64,000 bases of DNA from Clostridiales bacterium oral taxon 876 str. F0540. GTDB taxonomy: Bacteria > Bacillota > Clostridia > Clostridiales > Clostridiaceae. The notes under the pieces were generated by a model. The model was not told where the DNA came from. It did no database searches and saw nothing but the letters and a program-made list of their open reading frames with translations. Both the position numbers and the translations under genes were made by a program. This document shows, in pieces, positions 1 through 7,234 of the stretch. Within the stretch, counting starts at the first letter, position 1. Every line of letters starts with the position of its first letter. Where the stretch lies: positions 166,065 to 230,064 of the forward strand of contig KE993462.1 of NCBI GenBank assembly GCA_000466585.1. Reading direction: 5' to 3'.

Positions 1-245
1 TTCCGGCCTATTCCTATAATTATGATGAAAAATGGTTTAAGGTAAAAGATAGTTTTTTTGACGATCAAAAACCTTATTTCATTTACTCAAATACTGCTAA
101 GGAGATAAATGGGTTTAATTATAATGAAGCTTTCAGTAAAATTACCGGGTCAGTAAAAGATGCTTATTCCTCTGTAGTGCTAAAAGGACAGGATATAAAA
201 ATTACACTTGATGATCTTCAAAAAAGAATGGAAACGGCCAAATAA
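1..245 (+). CDS. 3' end of an unidentified protein
   Basis: An open frame enters from the left edge (codons begin at position 3) and ends at TAA 243-245, giving about 80 residues. The fragment is polar, rich in Tyr, Asn and Lys, and ends in a helical-looking tail with the sequence LDDLQKRMETAK. That tail recalls the C-terminus of family 1 extracellular solute-binding proteins of ABC sugar importers, but this is a weak impression and nothing diagnostic is visible. A strong hairpin follows at once, so this is the last gene of its unit. Confidence 0.45.
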   Translation, partial: PAYSYNYDEKWFKVKDSFFDDQKPYFIYSNTAKEINGFNYNEAFSKITGSVKDAYSSVVLKGQDIKITLDDLQKRMETAK

Positions 246-290
246 AAATCTCTCAATACTAGGCTCCTATAGTATTGAGAGATTTTTTTA
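245..290. terminator. Bidirectional intrinsic terminator
   Basis: A perfect 17-bp stem (245-261 with 270-286) has an 8-nt loop and a T-run on the + strand; the other strand ends in an A/T-rich run that also works. It separates two converging genes. Confidence 0.85.
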
Positions 291-1418
291 TATTACTTCC
301 TGAAGCTCGTAAACTTTTTTATAGGCTTCCAGAGTTTTTTTACTAGTTGCTTCCCAAGAAAATTTTGCAGCCCGTTCCAAGCCTTTTGTACTATAATAAG
401 CTTTAAGCTTATCATCGTTCAAGAGTTTAATTAGCGAAGCCATAAGCTCCTCTTCGCTATGCGGGTTAATTAATAGTCCGGCATCTCCTACAACTTCAGG
501 AATAGAAGTTAAATTTGAAGTTATCACGGGGGTCCCGCAGCTCATAGCTTCCAGTGGAGGAAGGCCAAAACCTTCATAAAGAGAAGGATATACAAAAACT
601 TCAGAAGCATTATACAATATTGGCAAATGTTCTTCAGGAGCATATCCTGTGAATTTTATTTTTGAAGAAAGCTCCAGGTTGCCTGAAAACTCGCTTAGAT
701 ATTGACCTTGATCCCGTGTAGCTCCAACTATTACTAAATTATAATCCTTCTCTAAATTCTTATAGATCTTAGAAAAAGCTGTTATTAATGCCTTTACGTT
801 TTTTCTTGGACTAAAGCCACCTATATATAGAATAAAAGGGCTGTGTATATCATATACATCGGCTGCCAGTTTTTTGCATTCTTCCTTATCTAAGGGCTTA
901 TATTTATCGTCAGCAGCAAGAGGAGTTACAAAAATCCTATCTTTATCTATGGGAAAGAATTTCAATATATCCTGCTTAGACCACTCAGAGACGGTTATGA
1001 GAGCACTGCATGACTCAATAACTTTTGGGACATCCTTTAGAAATTTAAGCAAATATCCACGTCCAACTGTTTCTGGCATTACATAAGGAATTAGATCATG
1101 AATAGTAGCAATCTTTCTACAGTCTATATTATCATTCATGCCAATGCCGTTTTGCGGAACATGAAAAATGTCTATATTATTATTCCTTAGATTTTCGGGA
1201 AAGTAGTTCTGCTCAAAAAACCTATGATGTTTCTTTGATGCCATTAGAACCTTGCTGTTTTGTTTTTGAAATTCCTCATATTTGTCACCGGACCAATATA
1301 TATGGTAATAATTTTCACTATCTGAATTTAATAAATATTTAAGAACCTTATCTGTATAAGTACCAATTCCAGTACCTCTATACCAATTGATACCTCGAGC
1401 ATCAATTGCAATCCTCAT
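288..1418 (-). CDS. Family 4 glycosyltransferase, CotSA-like
   Basis: A GT-B fold glycosyltransferase of 376 residues that would transfer a sugar from a nucleotide sugar to an unknown acceptor. The N-terminus has the Gly-rich loop [10 protein letters not shown]. The C-terminal Rossmann domain carries the family motif EGFGLPPLE (E-x7-E) followed by [14 protein letters not shown] at 1418 is preferred; an in-frame TTG at 1421 sits only 3 nt upstream, behind the site GGGGAGAGG. It is read head-to-head with a cotS-like gene, as cotSA and cotS are neighbours in Bacillus, so a role in spore coat or spore surface glycosylation is inferred. A close paralogue lies at 11041-12168. No signal peptide or membrane segment is visible, so it should be cytosolic (mother cell). 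Confidence 0.85.
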   Translation of the reverse strand: MRIAIDARGINWYRGTGIGTYTDKVLKYLLNSDSENYYHIYWSGDKYEEFQKQNSKVLMASKKHHRFFEQNYFPENLRNNNIDIFHVPQNGIGMNDNIDCRKIATIHDLIPYVMPETVGRGYLLKFLKDVPKVIESCSALITVSEWSKQDILKFFPIDKDRIFVTPLAADDKYKPLDKEECKKLAADVYDIHSPFILYIGGFSPRKNVKALITAFSKIYKNLEKDYNLVIVGATRDQGQYLSEFSGNLELSSKIKFTGYAPEEHLPILYNASEVFVYPSLYEGFGLPPLEAMSCGTPVITSNLTSIPEVVGDAGLLINPHSEEELMASLIKLLNDDKLKAYYSTKGLERAAKFSWEATSKKTLEAYKKVYELQEVI

Positions 1419-1517
1419 CAAATCCTCTCCCCTAAATTGATAAAATGGCGATATATATTATTAATATTATCTTCAAGCTAAAAATGTTCCATTGTAAATA
1501 AACAATTCCTTATAATC

Positions 1518-1545
1518 ACACACTTAACAAGGACTTCATATACTA
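1518..1545 (+). promoter_or_regulatory. Putative sigma-K promoter for the cotS-like operon
   Basis: The -10 element CATATACTA at 1537-1545 fits CATAnnnTA, and CACA with AC at 1518-1519 lies 17 nt upstream. It is 31 nt before the TTG start at 1576. Sigma-K control fits late mother-cell coat genes. Confidence 0.6.
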
Positions 1546-1575
1546 AAATTAGAGTAATTATCTGGAGGTACTCTT

Positions 1576-2577
1576 TTGAATAAAGATGAACTTAAGCAGA
1601 CGATTGAAAATAATTATAAACTTAATATTACTGAGCTTGAAAAAATAAAGAATGTATACAGAATTAAAACAAAGGAAGAAGATTATTGTCTTAAGATGAT
1701 TAAATATAATTTTTCACACTTTTTCTTTATATTAAGTGCAATCAAGCATCTTCAGGAAAATGGATTTAATAAAATACCTGAAATAATAAAAAGAAATGAC
1801 GGTGTGGATTATTTAAGTATAGATAATTGCAATGCCTATTTAACTAAATGGATTAATGCCAGGGAATCAAATTATGATAACCCACTAGATGTATCCAAGG
1901 CAGCTATAAAGCTTGCTGAACTTCATAATAAAAGTGAGGGTTTTATAGTAACGGATAAAATGCAGCCAAGAAATTACTGGTACAAGTGGTTTAGAAATTT
2001 CAGCACAAGAAAAGATGAAATTTTAGATTTTAAAAGGCGTATTTATAAAAAGGAGAAAAAAAGTGAGTTTGATTATATATACTTATCAGTTATGGAAGGT
2101 GAGCTTGCAAGAGCCGAAAAAGCTATAGATAACCTTATAAAGAGTGATTATATTGATAAGGTAAATAAAGATATAGTAAAGTTCGGATTTTGTCATCATG
2201 ACTATGCGCATCATAATGTTCTGGTTGAAGAAAATGGAGATATAAATATAATCGATTTTGATTATTGTATTCTAGATATTAACCTTCATGACTTATCAAG
2301 TCTTCTTATAAGAAGAATGAAAAACGGAAAGTGGGACATAGATAATGCTGAATTTGTGCTTGATAGTTATAGCAAGGTTAGAAGTATAGATAAAAGAGAT
2401 ATACCTATTATGGCAGCTTTTATGGAGTTTCCTCAAGATTATTGGCAGGTAGGTATACAATATTACTGGGAAGAACAGCCTTGGGGCGAAGAGTTTTTTG
2501 TGAAAAAGTTAAAGAAAATTAATGAAGATAGAGAAGAAAAACAGGAATTTATAGAGGATTTCAGGGTTTTAAGATAG
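1576..2577 (+). CDS. CotS family spore coat kinase-like protein
   Basis: This protein of 333 residues belongs to the CotS/YutH group, which has an aminoglycoside-phosphotransferase (APH) fold. The catalytic loop FCHHDYAHHN and the metal-binding IDFDYC motif are both intact, so it may be an active kinase; its substrate is unknown. The start is TTG 1576, set by GGAGG at 1564-1568 with a 7-nt gap. It opens a three-gene run (1576-4425) of CotS-like genes with short gaps (37 and 14 nt), behind a sigma-K-like promoter. The divergent neighbour is a CotSA-like glycosyltransferase. In B. subtilis CotS is an inner/outer coat component; that assignment is by family, not shown here. Confidence 0.85.
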   Translation: MNKDELKQTIENNYKLNITELEKIKNVYRIKTKEEDYCLKMIKYNFSHFFFILSAIKHLQENGFNKIPEIIKRNDGVDYLSIDNCNAYLTKWINARESNYDNPLDVSKAAIKLAELHNKSEGFIVTDKMQPRNYWYKWFRNFSTRKDEILDFKRRIYKKEKKSEFDYIYLSVMEGELARAEKAIDNLIKSDYIDKVNKDIVKFGFCHHDYAHHNVLVEENGDINIIDFDYCILDINLHDLSSLLIRRMKNGKWDIDNAEFVLDSYSKVRSIDKRDIPIMAAFMEFPQDYWQVGIQYYWEEQPWGEEFFVKKLKKINEDREEKQEFIEDFRVLR

Positions 2578-2614
2578 GCTATATTAAAAGATAAGTTAAA
2601 TCGAGGTGTTGAAT

Positions 2615-3385
2615 TTGATTAGAGATGATGTATATAAATCCTTTGTAGAATACTTAAACTCCAAGGATATGAAGGTTATAGAAAAAATTGATGATGAAGA
2701 TTTAATTAATGAAGCGGCTGTCACTCAAGAAATGATAGAAATGCAGCTATACGCATTGAGTGAATTTCATAAAAAAATAATGGGCTATAAAGGTTATATG
2801 GGTAAAAGATTAGATAATAAGACAGGAAGCACGGTAGAACAATATAAAGTTAACATAAAAAGATTAAAAAGATATCTAAAAAACATACGTTTAAATTCTG
2901 CAAGCAGTGACTTTGAGAGAATGCTCCTTAAGGTAGGCTTTGATTACCTCCAAAGATCAGAAAACTGTATAACTAAAATCTATGAAGCAGGTTTTATGAG
3001 TATTATTGAAAGAAGTATGAAAAGAACTGAAATATGTGTTGGAAATACAGATTTTAATAATATAAGAAGGATAGGGGATGATTTAGTAATTACTGATTTA
3101 GATAAATGCTGTTATAACAATGTAGAAATGGATTGTTTTAATTTACTGAGCAAGTATTTAAGGAAAGGCACTGAACTGGATTATAAAAGCCTAGTAGAGA
3201 AATTCTGTGTATTTGAAAACTTGGAAAGTAACAGTTGTGATTTTATCTTAGCTCTGCTTTCATATCCTTACTCTTTTATGAAATGCTGCAATAGGTACAG
3301 AGAAAAAAGTAAGGAATGGGATGAGGAAGAATACAGAGACAGACTTGAGAAAGCTATATTAAAGGATGGAGAACCCCTGTGGTAG
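2615..3385 (+). CDS. Degenerate CotS-like protein (probable pseudokinase)
   Basis: A 256-residue protein sandwiched between two CotS genes. Its second half lines up with CotS: GNTDFNN stands where CotS has HHDYAHHN, and TDLDKC where CotS has IDFDYC. The catalytic loop therefore lacks its His/Asn framework. The N-lobe is much shorter and does not show the usual beta-strand pattern. The likely start is TTG 2615, since GAGGTG (2603-2608) is 6 nt upstream; GTG 2606 lies inside that site. It is probably a decayed or repurposed duplicate kept in the operon, perhaps structural. Reading frame is intact and codon use is like its neighbours. Confidence 0.7.
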   Translation: MIRDDVYKSFVEYLNSKDMKVIEKIDDEDLINEAAVTQEMIEMQLYALSEFHKKIMGYKGYMGKRLDNKTGSTVEQYKVNIKRLKRYLKNIRLNSASSDFERMLLKVGFDYLQRSENCITKIYEAGFMSIIERSMKRTEICVGNTDFNNIRRIGDDLVITDLDKCCYNNVEMDCFNLLSKYLRKGTELDYKSLVEKFCVFENLESNSCDFILALLSYPYSFMKCCNRYREKSKEWDEEEYRDRLEKAILKDGEPLW

Positions 3386-3399
3386 GAGGAGGTGAGTAA

Positions 3400-4425
3400 A
3401 TGCTTGATGGAAGATACAGGGATAGAAAGTACTTGTCGAAATACGATCTGTCAATTGAGTTGTTTGATAGATTTGATTTAAAGGTAAGTGATGTGATTCC
3501 AATAAGAAATGTATTTATATTAGCTACTGACAAAGGGGATAAAGTTTTAAAGAGAATTGATTATTCTATAGAGGACTTAGAGTTTATAAACACCGCCATA
3601 AAATATATAGGCTGTAATTTTAACAGAGTACTTCAATTAATAGAAACAAAAGATAAGAAAGCTTATGCAGAGTGGAAGAATGATATTTATTGTGTTATGG
3701 ACTTGGTACCAGGAAGAGAATGTGATTTTAATAATCCAATAGATTTATGTATAGCTTCTAAAGGACTAAGCCAGCTTCATAAAGCTTCACAAGGATTTAG
3801 GGCGGGTAATCCTAAAAAATATACTGCAGGAAGAAGTGTTGAAAGCTTCAGCAGAAGAATTAAGGAAATGGGGATATTTAGAAGTATAGCGAACATGCAT
3901 GAATTTAAAAGTGAATTTGATAAAATATTTTTAGATAATATAGACATTCACTTAGAGGACATGAAGAGAAGTGTAAGAATACTAGAGGAATCAAAAATAT
4001 CTGAGTTGTGCAGTGAAAATGATAAGGTGGTTATATGTCACAATGACCTGGCTTATCACAATATATTAATAAGTAACGAAGAAGCTTATTTTATTGATTT
4101 TGATTATGCTGTAGTTGATTTAAAGGTTCATGATCTTTGCAATTTTATAAACAAGGCAGTAAAAAATACTGCTTTTGATATAGACAAAGCTAGAGCTATC
4201 TTGTCAGATTATTGTAAGAATAATTCTCTAGATGAAAGAGAGCTAAAAGTACTCTATGGAATGCTCACCTTCCCTGAGGATTTCTACAATATATCAAGAG
4301 ATTATTATACAAGAAGAAAAGATTGGGAAGAGGAAGTTTTTCTTGATAGGCTTGTAAAAAAGGTGTCTTACAAGGAGGACAGAGAAGAATTTTTACAAAG
4401 TTTTGAAGAAAACATATTATGCTAG
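3400..4425 (+). CDS. CotS family spore coat kinase-like protein
   Basis: A CotS/APH-fold protein of 341 residues, third gene of the run. It keeps the catalytic loop CHNDLAYHN and the metal site IDFDYA, and the C-terminal segment (LTFPEDFYNISRDYYT) that also ends the other CotS copies. The ATG start at 3400 follows the very strong site GGAGGAGGTGA. It is most like the first gene of the run, which suggests tandem duplication. A terminator follows directly. Function in the coat is inferred from family and context. Confidence 0.85.
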   Translation: MLDGRYRDRKYLSKYDLSIELFDRFDLKVSDVIPIRNVFILATDKGDKVLKRIDYSIEDLEFINTAIKYIGCNFNRVLQLIETKDKKAYAEWKNDIYCVMDLVPGRECDFNNPIDLCIASKGLSQLHKASQGFRAGNPKKYTAGRSVESFSRRIKEMGIFRSIANMHEFKSEFDKIFLDNIDIHLEDMKRSVRILEESKISELCSENDKVVICHNDLAYHNILISNEEAYFIDFDYAVVDLKVHDLCNFINKAVKNTAFDIDKARAILSDYCKNNSLDERELKVLYGMLTFPEDFYNISRDYYTRRKDWEEEVFLDRLVKKVSYKEDREEFLQSFEENILC

Positions 4426-4430
4426 CAGTT

Positions 4431-4470
4431 AAAAAGTTCTAAGTCTTTTACGGCTTAGAACTTTTATGCT
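4431..4470. terminator. Bidirectional intrinsic terminator
   Basis: A 12-bp perfect stem (4432-4443 with 4454-4465) flanked by A-run and T-run lies between the converging cotS-like run and the Crp/Fnr gene. Confidence 0.8.
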
Positions 4471-4471
4471 T

Positions 4472-5149
4472 TTACATAAAGTCTTTAAGAGAAGCTAAAT
4501 CTTTGATGGTTATATCTTTATCATAATCTATTACGCCTTCTTCTTTAAGCTTAATGAGTTCTCGTGAAAGAGAAGGCCTTTGAACGCCGATCTTGTCAGC
4601 CCAATCCTTTTTAGTCATATTAAGCTTTATTTTAAGTGACTTTTGTTCTTGATATTGATTAAAAAGATATTCACATATTTTTTGCCTGATGGTTTTAAGC
4701 GTAACCTCTTTAAGCTTTAAGTTTAGAATTAAAGCTTTATTAGATATTATTCGTAAATATTCCAGAAGAAATCCTTTATTAGACTGGCAAAGGCTTATTA
4801 CTGCATCCTTTTGAATATGAAGTACTGCTACCTTGCTTTTTGCGAGCACATTTATCGGAGAAGTATTTTTATCAGCAAAAATAAGCATCTCTCCAAAGAT
4901 ATCTCCTTTACTAAATTCAGCTATAGATAAAACCTTTCCGGAAGCATCCATCTTTTGCACTTCCAGTGAGCCTTCTAATATTAAGTTTAAAGTACTGCAG
5001 GTATCATCCTCTGCTAAAATTAAATCTCCCTTGCTGTACTTTTCTATCTTATATGGAATTTCACTGAATAGAGAAACAAGTTCTTCATTACTGAAAGACT
5101 TAAATAAATTTGTAGCAGTTAGTACACTTAAATAGTTTATTATACTCAT
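4472..5149 (-). CDS. Crp/Fnr family transcriptional regulator
   Basis: A DNA-binding regulator of 225 residues. The N-terminal two-thirds is a cNMP-binding-type beta-barrel (motif KGDIFGEML near residue 85), followed by a long dimer helix and a C-terminal Crp-type winged helix whose recognition region is IGVQRPSLSRELIKL. The effector is unknown. There is no N-terminal Cys cluster of the classic FNR type, so it is not an obvious Fe-S FNR. The start is ATG 5149, with AAAGGTGG about 8 nt upstream; GTG 5161 lies within that site. It diverges from a ferredoxin-like gene whose promoter holds a Crp/Fnr-type dyad. This layout resembles HcpR-type nitrosative-stress regulation in clostridia, although no hcp gene is in the window. 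Confidence 0.85.
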   Translation of the reverse strand: MSIINYLSVLTATNLFKSFSNEELVSLFSEIPYKIEKYSKGDLILAEDDTCSTLNLILEGSLEVQKMDASGKVLSIAEFSKGDIFGEMLIFADKNTSPINVLAKSKVAVLHIQKDAVISLCQSNKGFLLEYLRIISNKALILNLKLKEVTLKTIRQKICEYLFNQYQEQKSLKIKLNMTKKDWADKIGVQRPSLSRELIKLKEEGVIDYDKDITIKDLASLKDFM

Positions 5150-5226
5150 AAATAGAACCACCTTTAATAAAATAGCAAATTAAAGCGACTGTAAGCTGTG
5201 ACGTAAAGACCTTACTCAATAATCGC

Positions 5227-5255
5227 TGTATAATTAAAACTTTTGGCTTTGTTAA
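5227..5255 (-). promoter_or_regulatory. Sigma-A promoter of the Crp/Fnr gene
   Basis: On the minus strand TTAACA (5255-5250), a 17-nt spacer and TATACA (5232-5227) form a plausible housekeeping promoter about 75 nt upstream of the start codon. Confidence 0.4.
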
Positions 5256-5482
5256 AAGCTAGTAATAGCATTTTTAGCATCCACCTACTGAAATATAAAC
5301 CAATAAAAATATTTGAATATTTAAATATTTACTTGAGCTATGCCGGTTTGCAATAAATTTGATTTTGCTTTATCAAAGAGCATACTTATGCCAACATTAT
5401 TACTAAACAGCTCCAAACATTTTTATGTATATTTTGCTTAACTATATTATATTAAAATTACGATAAGACAAGCAATATATTT
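5256..5482. other. AT-rich gene-free spacer
   Basis: Between the promoters of the two divergent genes there is very AT-rich DNA with homopolymer-like A/T runs. I see no open frame, terminator or clear operator in it. Confidence 0.6.
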
Positions 5483-5524
5483 GTAACACAAGTTACCGAC
5501 TTTTTATTGTAAATACTTTAGAAT
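5483..5524 (+). promoter_or_regulatory. Crp/Fnr-type operator and promoter of the ferredoxin-like gene
   Basis: A perfect dyad, GTAAC (5483-5487), ACAA, GTTAC (5492-5496), is centred between 5489 and 5490. A -10-like TAGAAT lies at 5519-5524. If transcription starts near 5531, the dyad is centred at about -41.5, the classic position for a directly activating (class II) Crp/Fnr protein. No good -35 box is present, as expected for an activator-dependent promoter. Confidence 0.6.
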
Positions 5525-5566
5525 AGGCTTAAGATTAAGTAATATATTTTTTTTGGAGGGGTTAAG

Positions 5567-6316
5567 ATGGCTGTTAGAAAAATTGTTAGTATAGATGAAA
5601 GTAAATGTAACGGATGTGGACTATGTATTCCTAATTGTGCTGAAGGTGCACTTGCTATAATAGATGGAAAAGCAAAGCTTATAAAAGACTTATATTGTGA
5701 TGGCTTAGGTGCTTGTCTTGGGCACTGTCCTCAGGATGCAATTACAATCACTGAAAGAGAAGCAGAGGAATTTGATCAAGAGGCTGTTGAGATAATGCTT
5801 AAGGAAAAAAACAGCGGCGAGAAATCTTTAGAAAACAAAGAAACTCAGAAACATATACATGGTGGAGGATGCCCAGGAAGCAGAATAAGAATGACACAAA
5901 GAAGAGAAAATGAAGATGATGTTAATGTAAAACAAACTTCAAAACTTAGACAATGGCCCGTTCAGCTTATGCTAGTTCCTGCGTCAGCTCCATATTTAAA
6001 AAATGCAGATCTTCTTGTTACTGCTGATTGTGTTCCTTTTGCTTATGCTAACTATCACAATGATTTTCTAAAGGGTAAAGCAGTAGTTGTAGGATGTCCA
6101 AAGTTAGATGATACTAGATACTATGCTGACAAGTTAGGAGATATTATTAAGCTTAATGATTTGGAAAGCATAACTGTTTTAAGAATGGAAGTGCCTTGCT
6201 GCAGCGGTATAGCACAAGCAACAAAAATAGGAAGAGATAATTCAGGAATAAATATTCCTATAAAGGTTGTTACAATAAGCATTGAAGGTGAAGTTCTAAA
6301 AAGGGAATATATTTAG
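5567..6316 (+). CDS. 4Fe-4S ferredoxin-domain protein
   Basis: A 249-residue iron-sulfur protein. Near residues 14-24 it has a full CNGCGLCIPNC motif. The second motif, CDGLGACLGHCP near residue 45, has Leu where the middle Cys would be, so only one complete 4Fe-4S site is certain. A linker with GGGCPGSR follows, and then a C-terminal domain with further cysteines (ADC, VGCP, VPCCSG). ATG 5567 follows TTGGAGGGG. This family is often next to hydroxylamine reductase (hcp) and a Crp/Fnr regulator in clostridia, which suggests electron transfer in nitrosative or redox stress. That role is inference. It should be cytosolic, with no signal peptide. Confidence 0.8.
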   Translation: MAVRKIVSIDESKCNGCGLCIPNCAEGALAIIDGKAKLIKDLYCDGLGACLGHCPQDAITITEREAEEFDQEAVEIMLKEKNSGEKSLENKETQKHIHGGGCPGSRIRMTQRRENEDDVNVKQTSKLRQWPVQLMLVPASAPYLKNADLLVTADCVPFAYANYHNDFLKGKAVVVGCPKLDDTRYYADKLGDIIKLNDLESITVLRMEVPCCSGIAQATKIGRDNSGINIPIKVVTISIEGEVLKREYI

Positions 6317-6320
6317 AAAT

Positions 6321-6420
6321 ATAATATGCAAAAGTTCTGATACATTAACGATGCTCCAAAAATCCTTGAATTTTGGATATTTTAGGGCATCACTAATATA
6401 AGAACTTTATTGCATTATAT
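6321..6420. repeat. Long imperfect inverted repeat
   Basis: The ends ATATAAT-TGCA-AAAGTTCT (6321-6338) and AGAACTTT-ATTGCATTATAT (6401-6420) are near-complementary. An inner pair (GATGC near 6350, GGGCATC near 6385) and ATCC/GGAT at the tip extend the hairpin. It could be a structured 3' UTR or a small MITE-like remnant. Confidence 0.5.
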
Positions 6421-6421
6421 A

Positions 6422-6460
6422 AGGCTGCAGAGATAGTATTCTGCAGCCTGTTTTGTTTAT
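6422..6460 (+). terminator. Intrinsic terminator of the ferredoxin-like gene
   Basis: A perfect 10-bp stem (6422-6431 with 6440-6449) is followed by GTTTTGTTTATTT. Confidence 0.75.
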
Positions 6461-6494
6461 TTATTAGCCTTAAACATAATAATAAACTATAAAC

Positions 6495-7232
6495 CTAGAA
6501 TTCAGTAAGGTGTTTCCAGTATCTAGACGGCATCATCCTCTTTTGAAGTCTTGGATTAATTCTATCATTTATTGCAATGGATCTAAAGAAATCCTTCCAT
6601 AACTCTTCATATAGCCCGTTTTCTCCGGAATTAAATATATCTTCTCCACTCTCTTTACTTAAAGAAGTAATATACCATTCTCTTTTATTATAAATCAAAG
6701 CAAGACCTCTTTTTAAGTCATGAATGATCCAAAGTTCGTTCTGAAGTCGAGAAGCAAAATGCTCAGCTAAAAGACAAAGTATATTATGATCAGGTTCTAT
6801 TTGTGAATAGTAAATATTATTTATACATTTAAAACGAACAAAACCTAACATTCTATGTGTCTCATAGGTGACTTTTCTGCGTATTTTGTGAATAGCTAAC
6901 ACTGTATCATTATGTAAGTGAAGATCGATTTCATTCCCAAGCTTAAACCCAAGCTTTATATAGTTGAGAATTATAGTACAGCTTCCTTCAAGCTCGGATA
7001 AGAAAACATAATATATGTTTTCTAAAGCAGCAGCAGAAATTTTATTTTTTATAGCATTATGAACCTTTAAGCTTTTTTCTGCGTCTGTCTTTATAGATAT
7101 AGGTTTTTTTATAAGCGAAGGTTGAAACTGCCAGTCGGGAATTATTTCCTCAGGTTTAATATGATTATAATAGGCTTCATATATGGAGGTAAGAAGCCCT
7201 TCAAAGGTTCCGTCAAAAACATAACAAACCAT
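6495..7232 (-). CDS. DUF4130 / TIGR03915 family putative DNA repair protein
   Basis: A 245-residue protein of the family that accompanies the radical SAM protein upstream (TIGR03916). Typical features are the start MVCYVFDGTFEGLLTSIYEA, a central helical region and the conserved C-terminus RMMPSRYWKHLTEF. No catalytic motif is recognisable to me, and no experimentally established activity is known to me for the family. Its ATG is 2 nt after the stop of the upstream gene, and AGGAG overlaps that gene's end, so the two are translationally coupled. Both are expressed from the promoter near 8575, which carries a LexA-type box. A function in DNA repair or base modification is inferred from that control and from fusions of the partner family to uracil-DNA-glycosylase-like domains. 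Confidence 0.8.
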   Translation of the reverse strand: MVCYVFDGTFEGLLTSIYEAYYNHIKPEEIIPDWQFQPSLIKKPISIKTDAEKSLKVHNAIKNKISAAALENIYYVFLSELEGSCTIILNYIKLGFKLGNEIDLHLHNDTVLAIHKIRRKVTYETHRMLGFVRFKCINNIYYSQIEPDHNILCLLAEHFASRLQNELWIIHDLKRGLALIYNKREWYITSLSKESGEDIFNSGENGLYEELWKDFFRSIAINDRINPRLQKRMMPSRYWKHLTEF

Positions 7233-7234
7233 AT

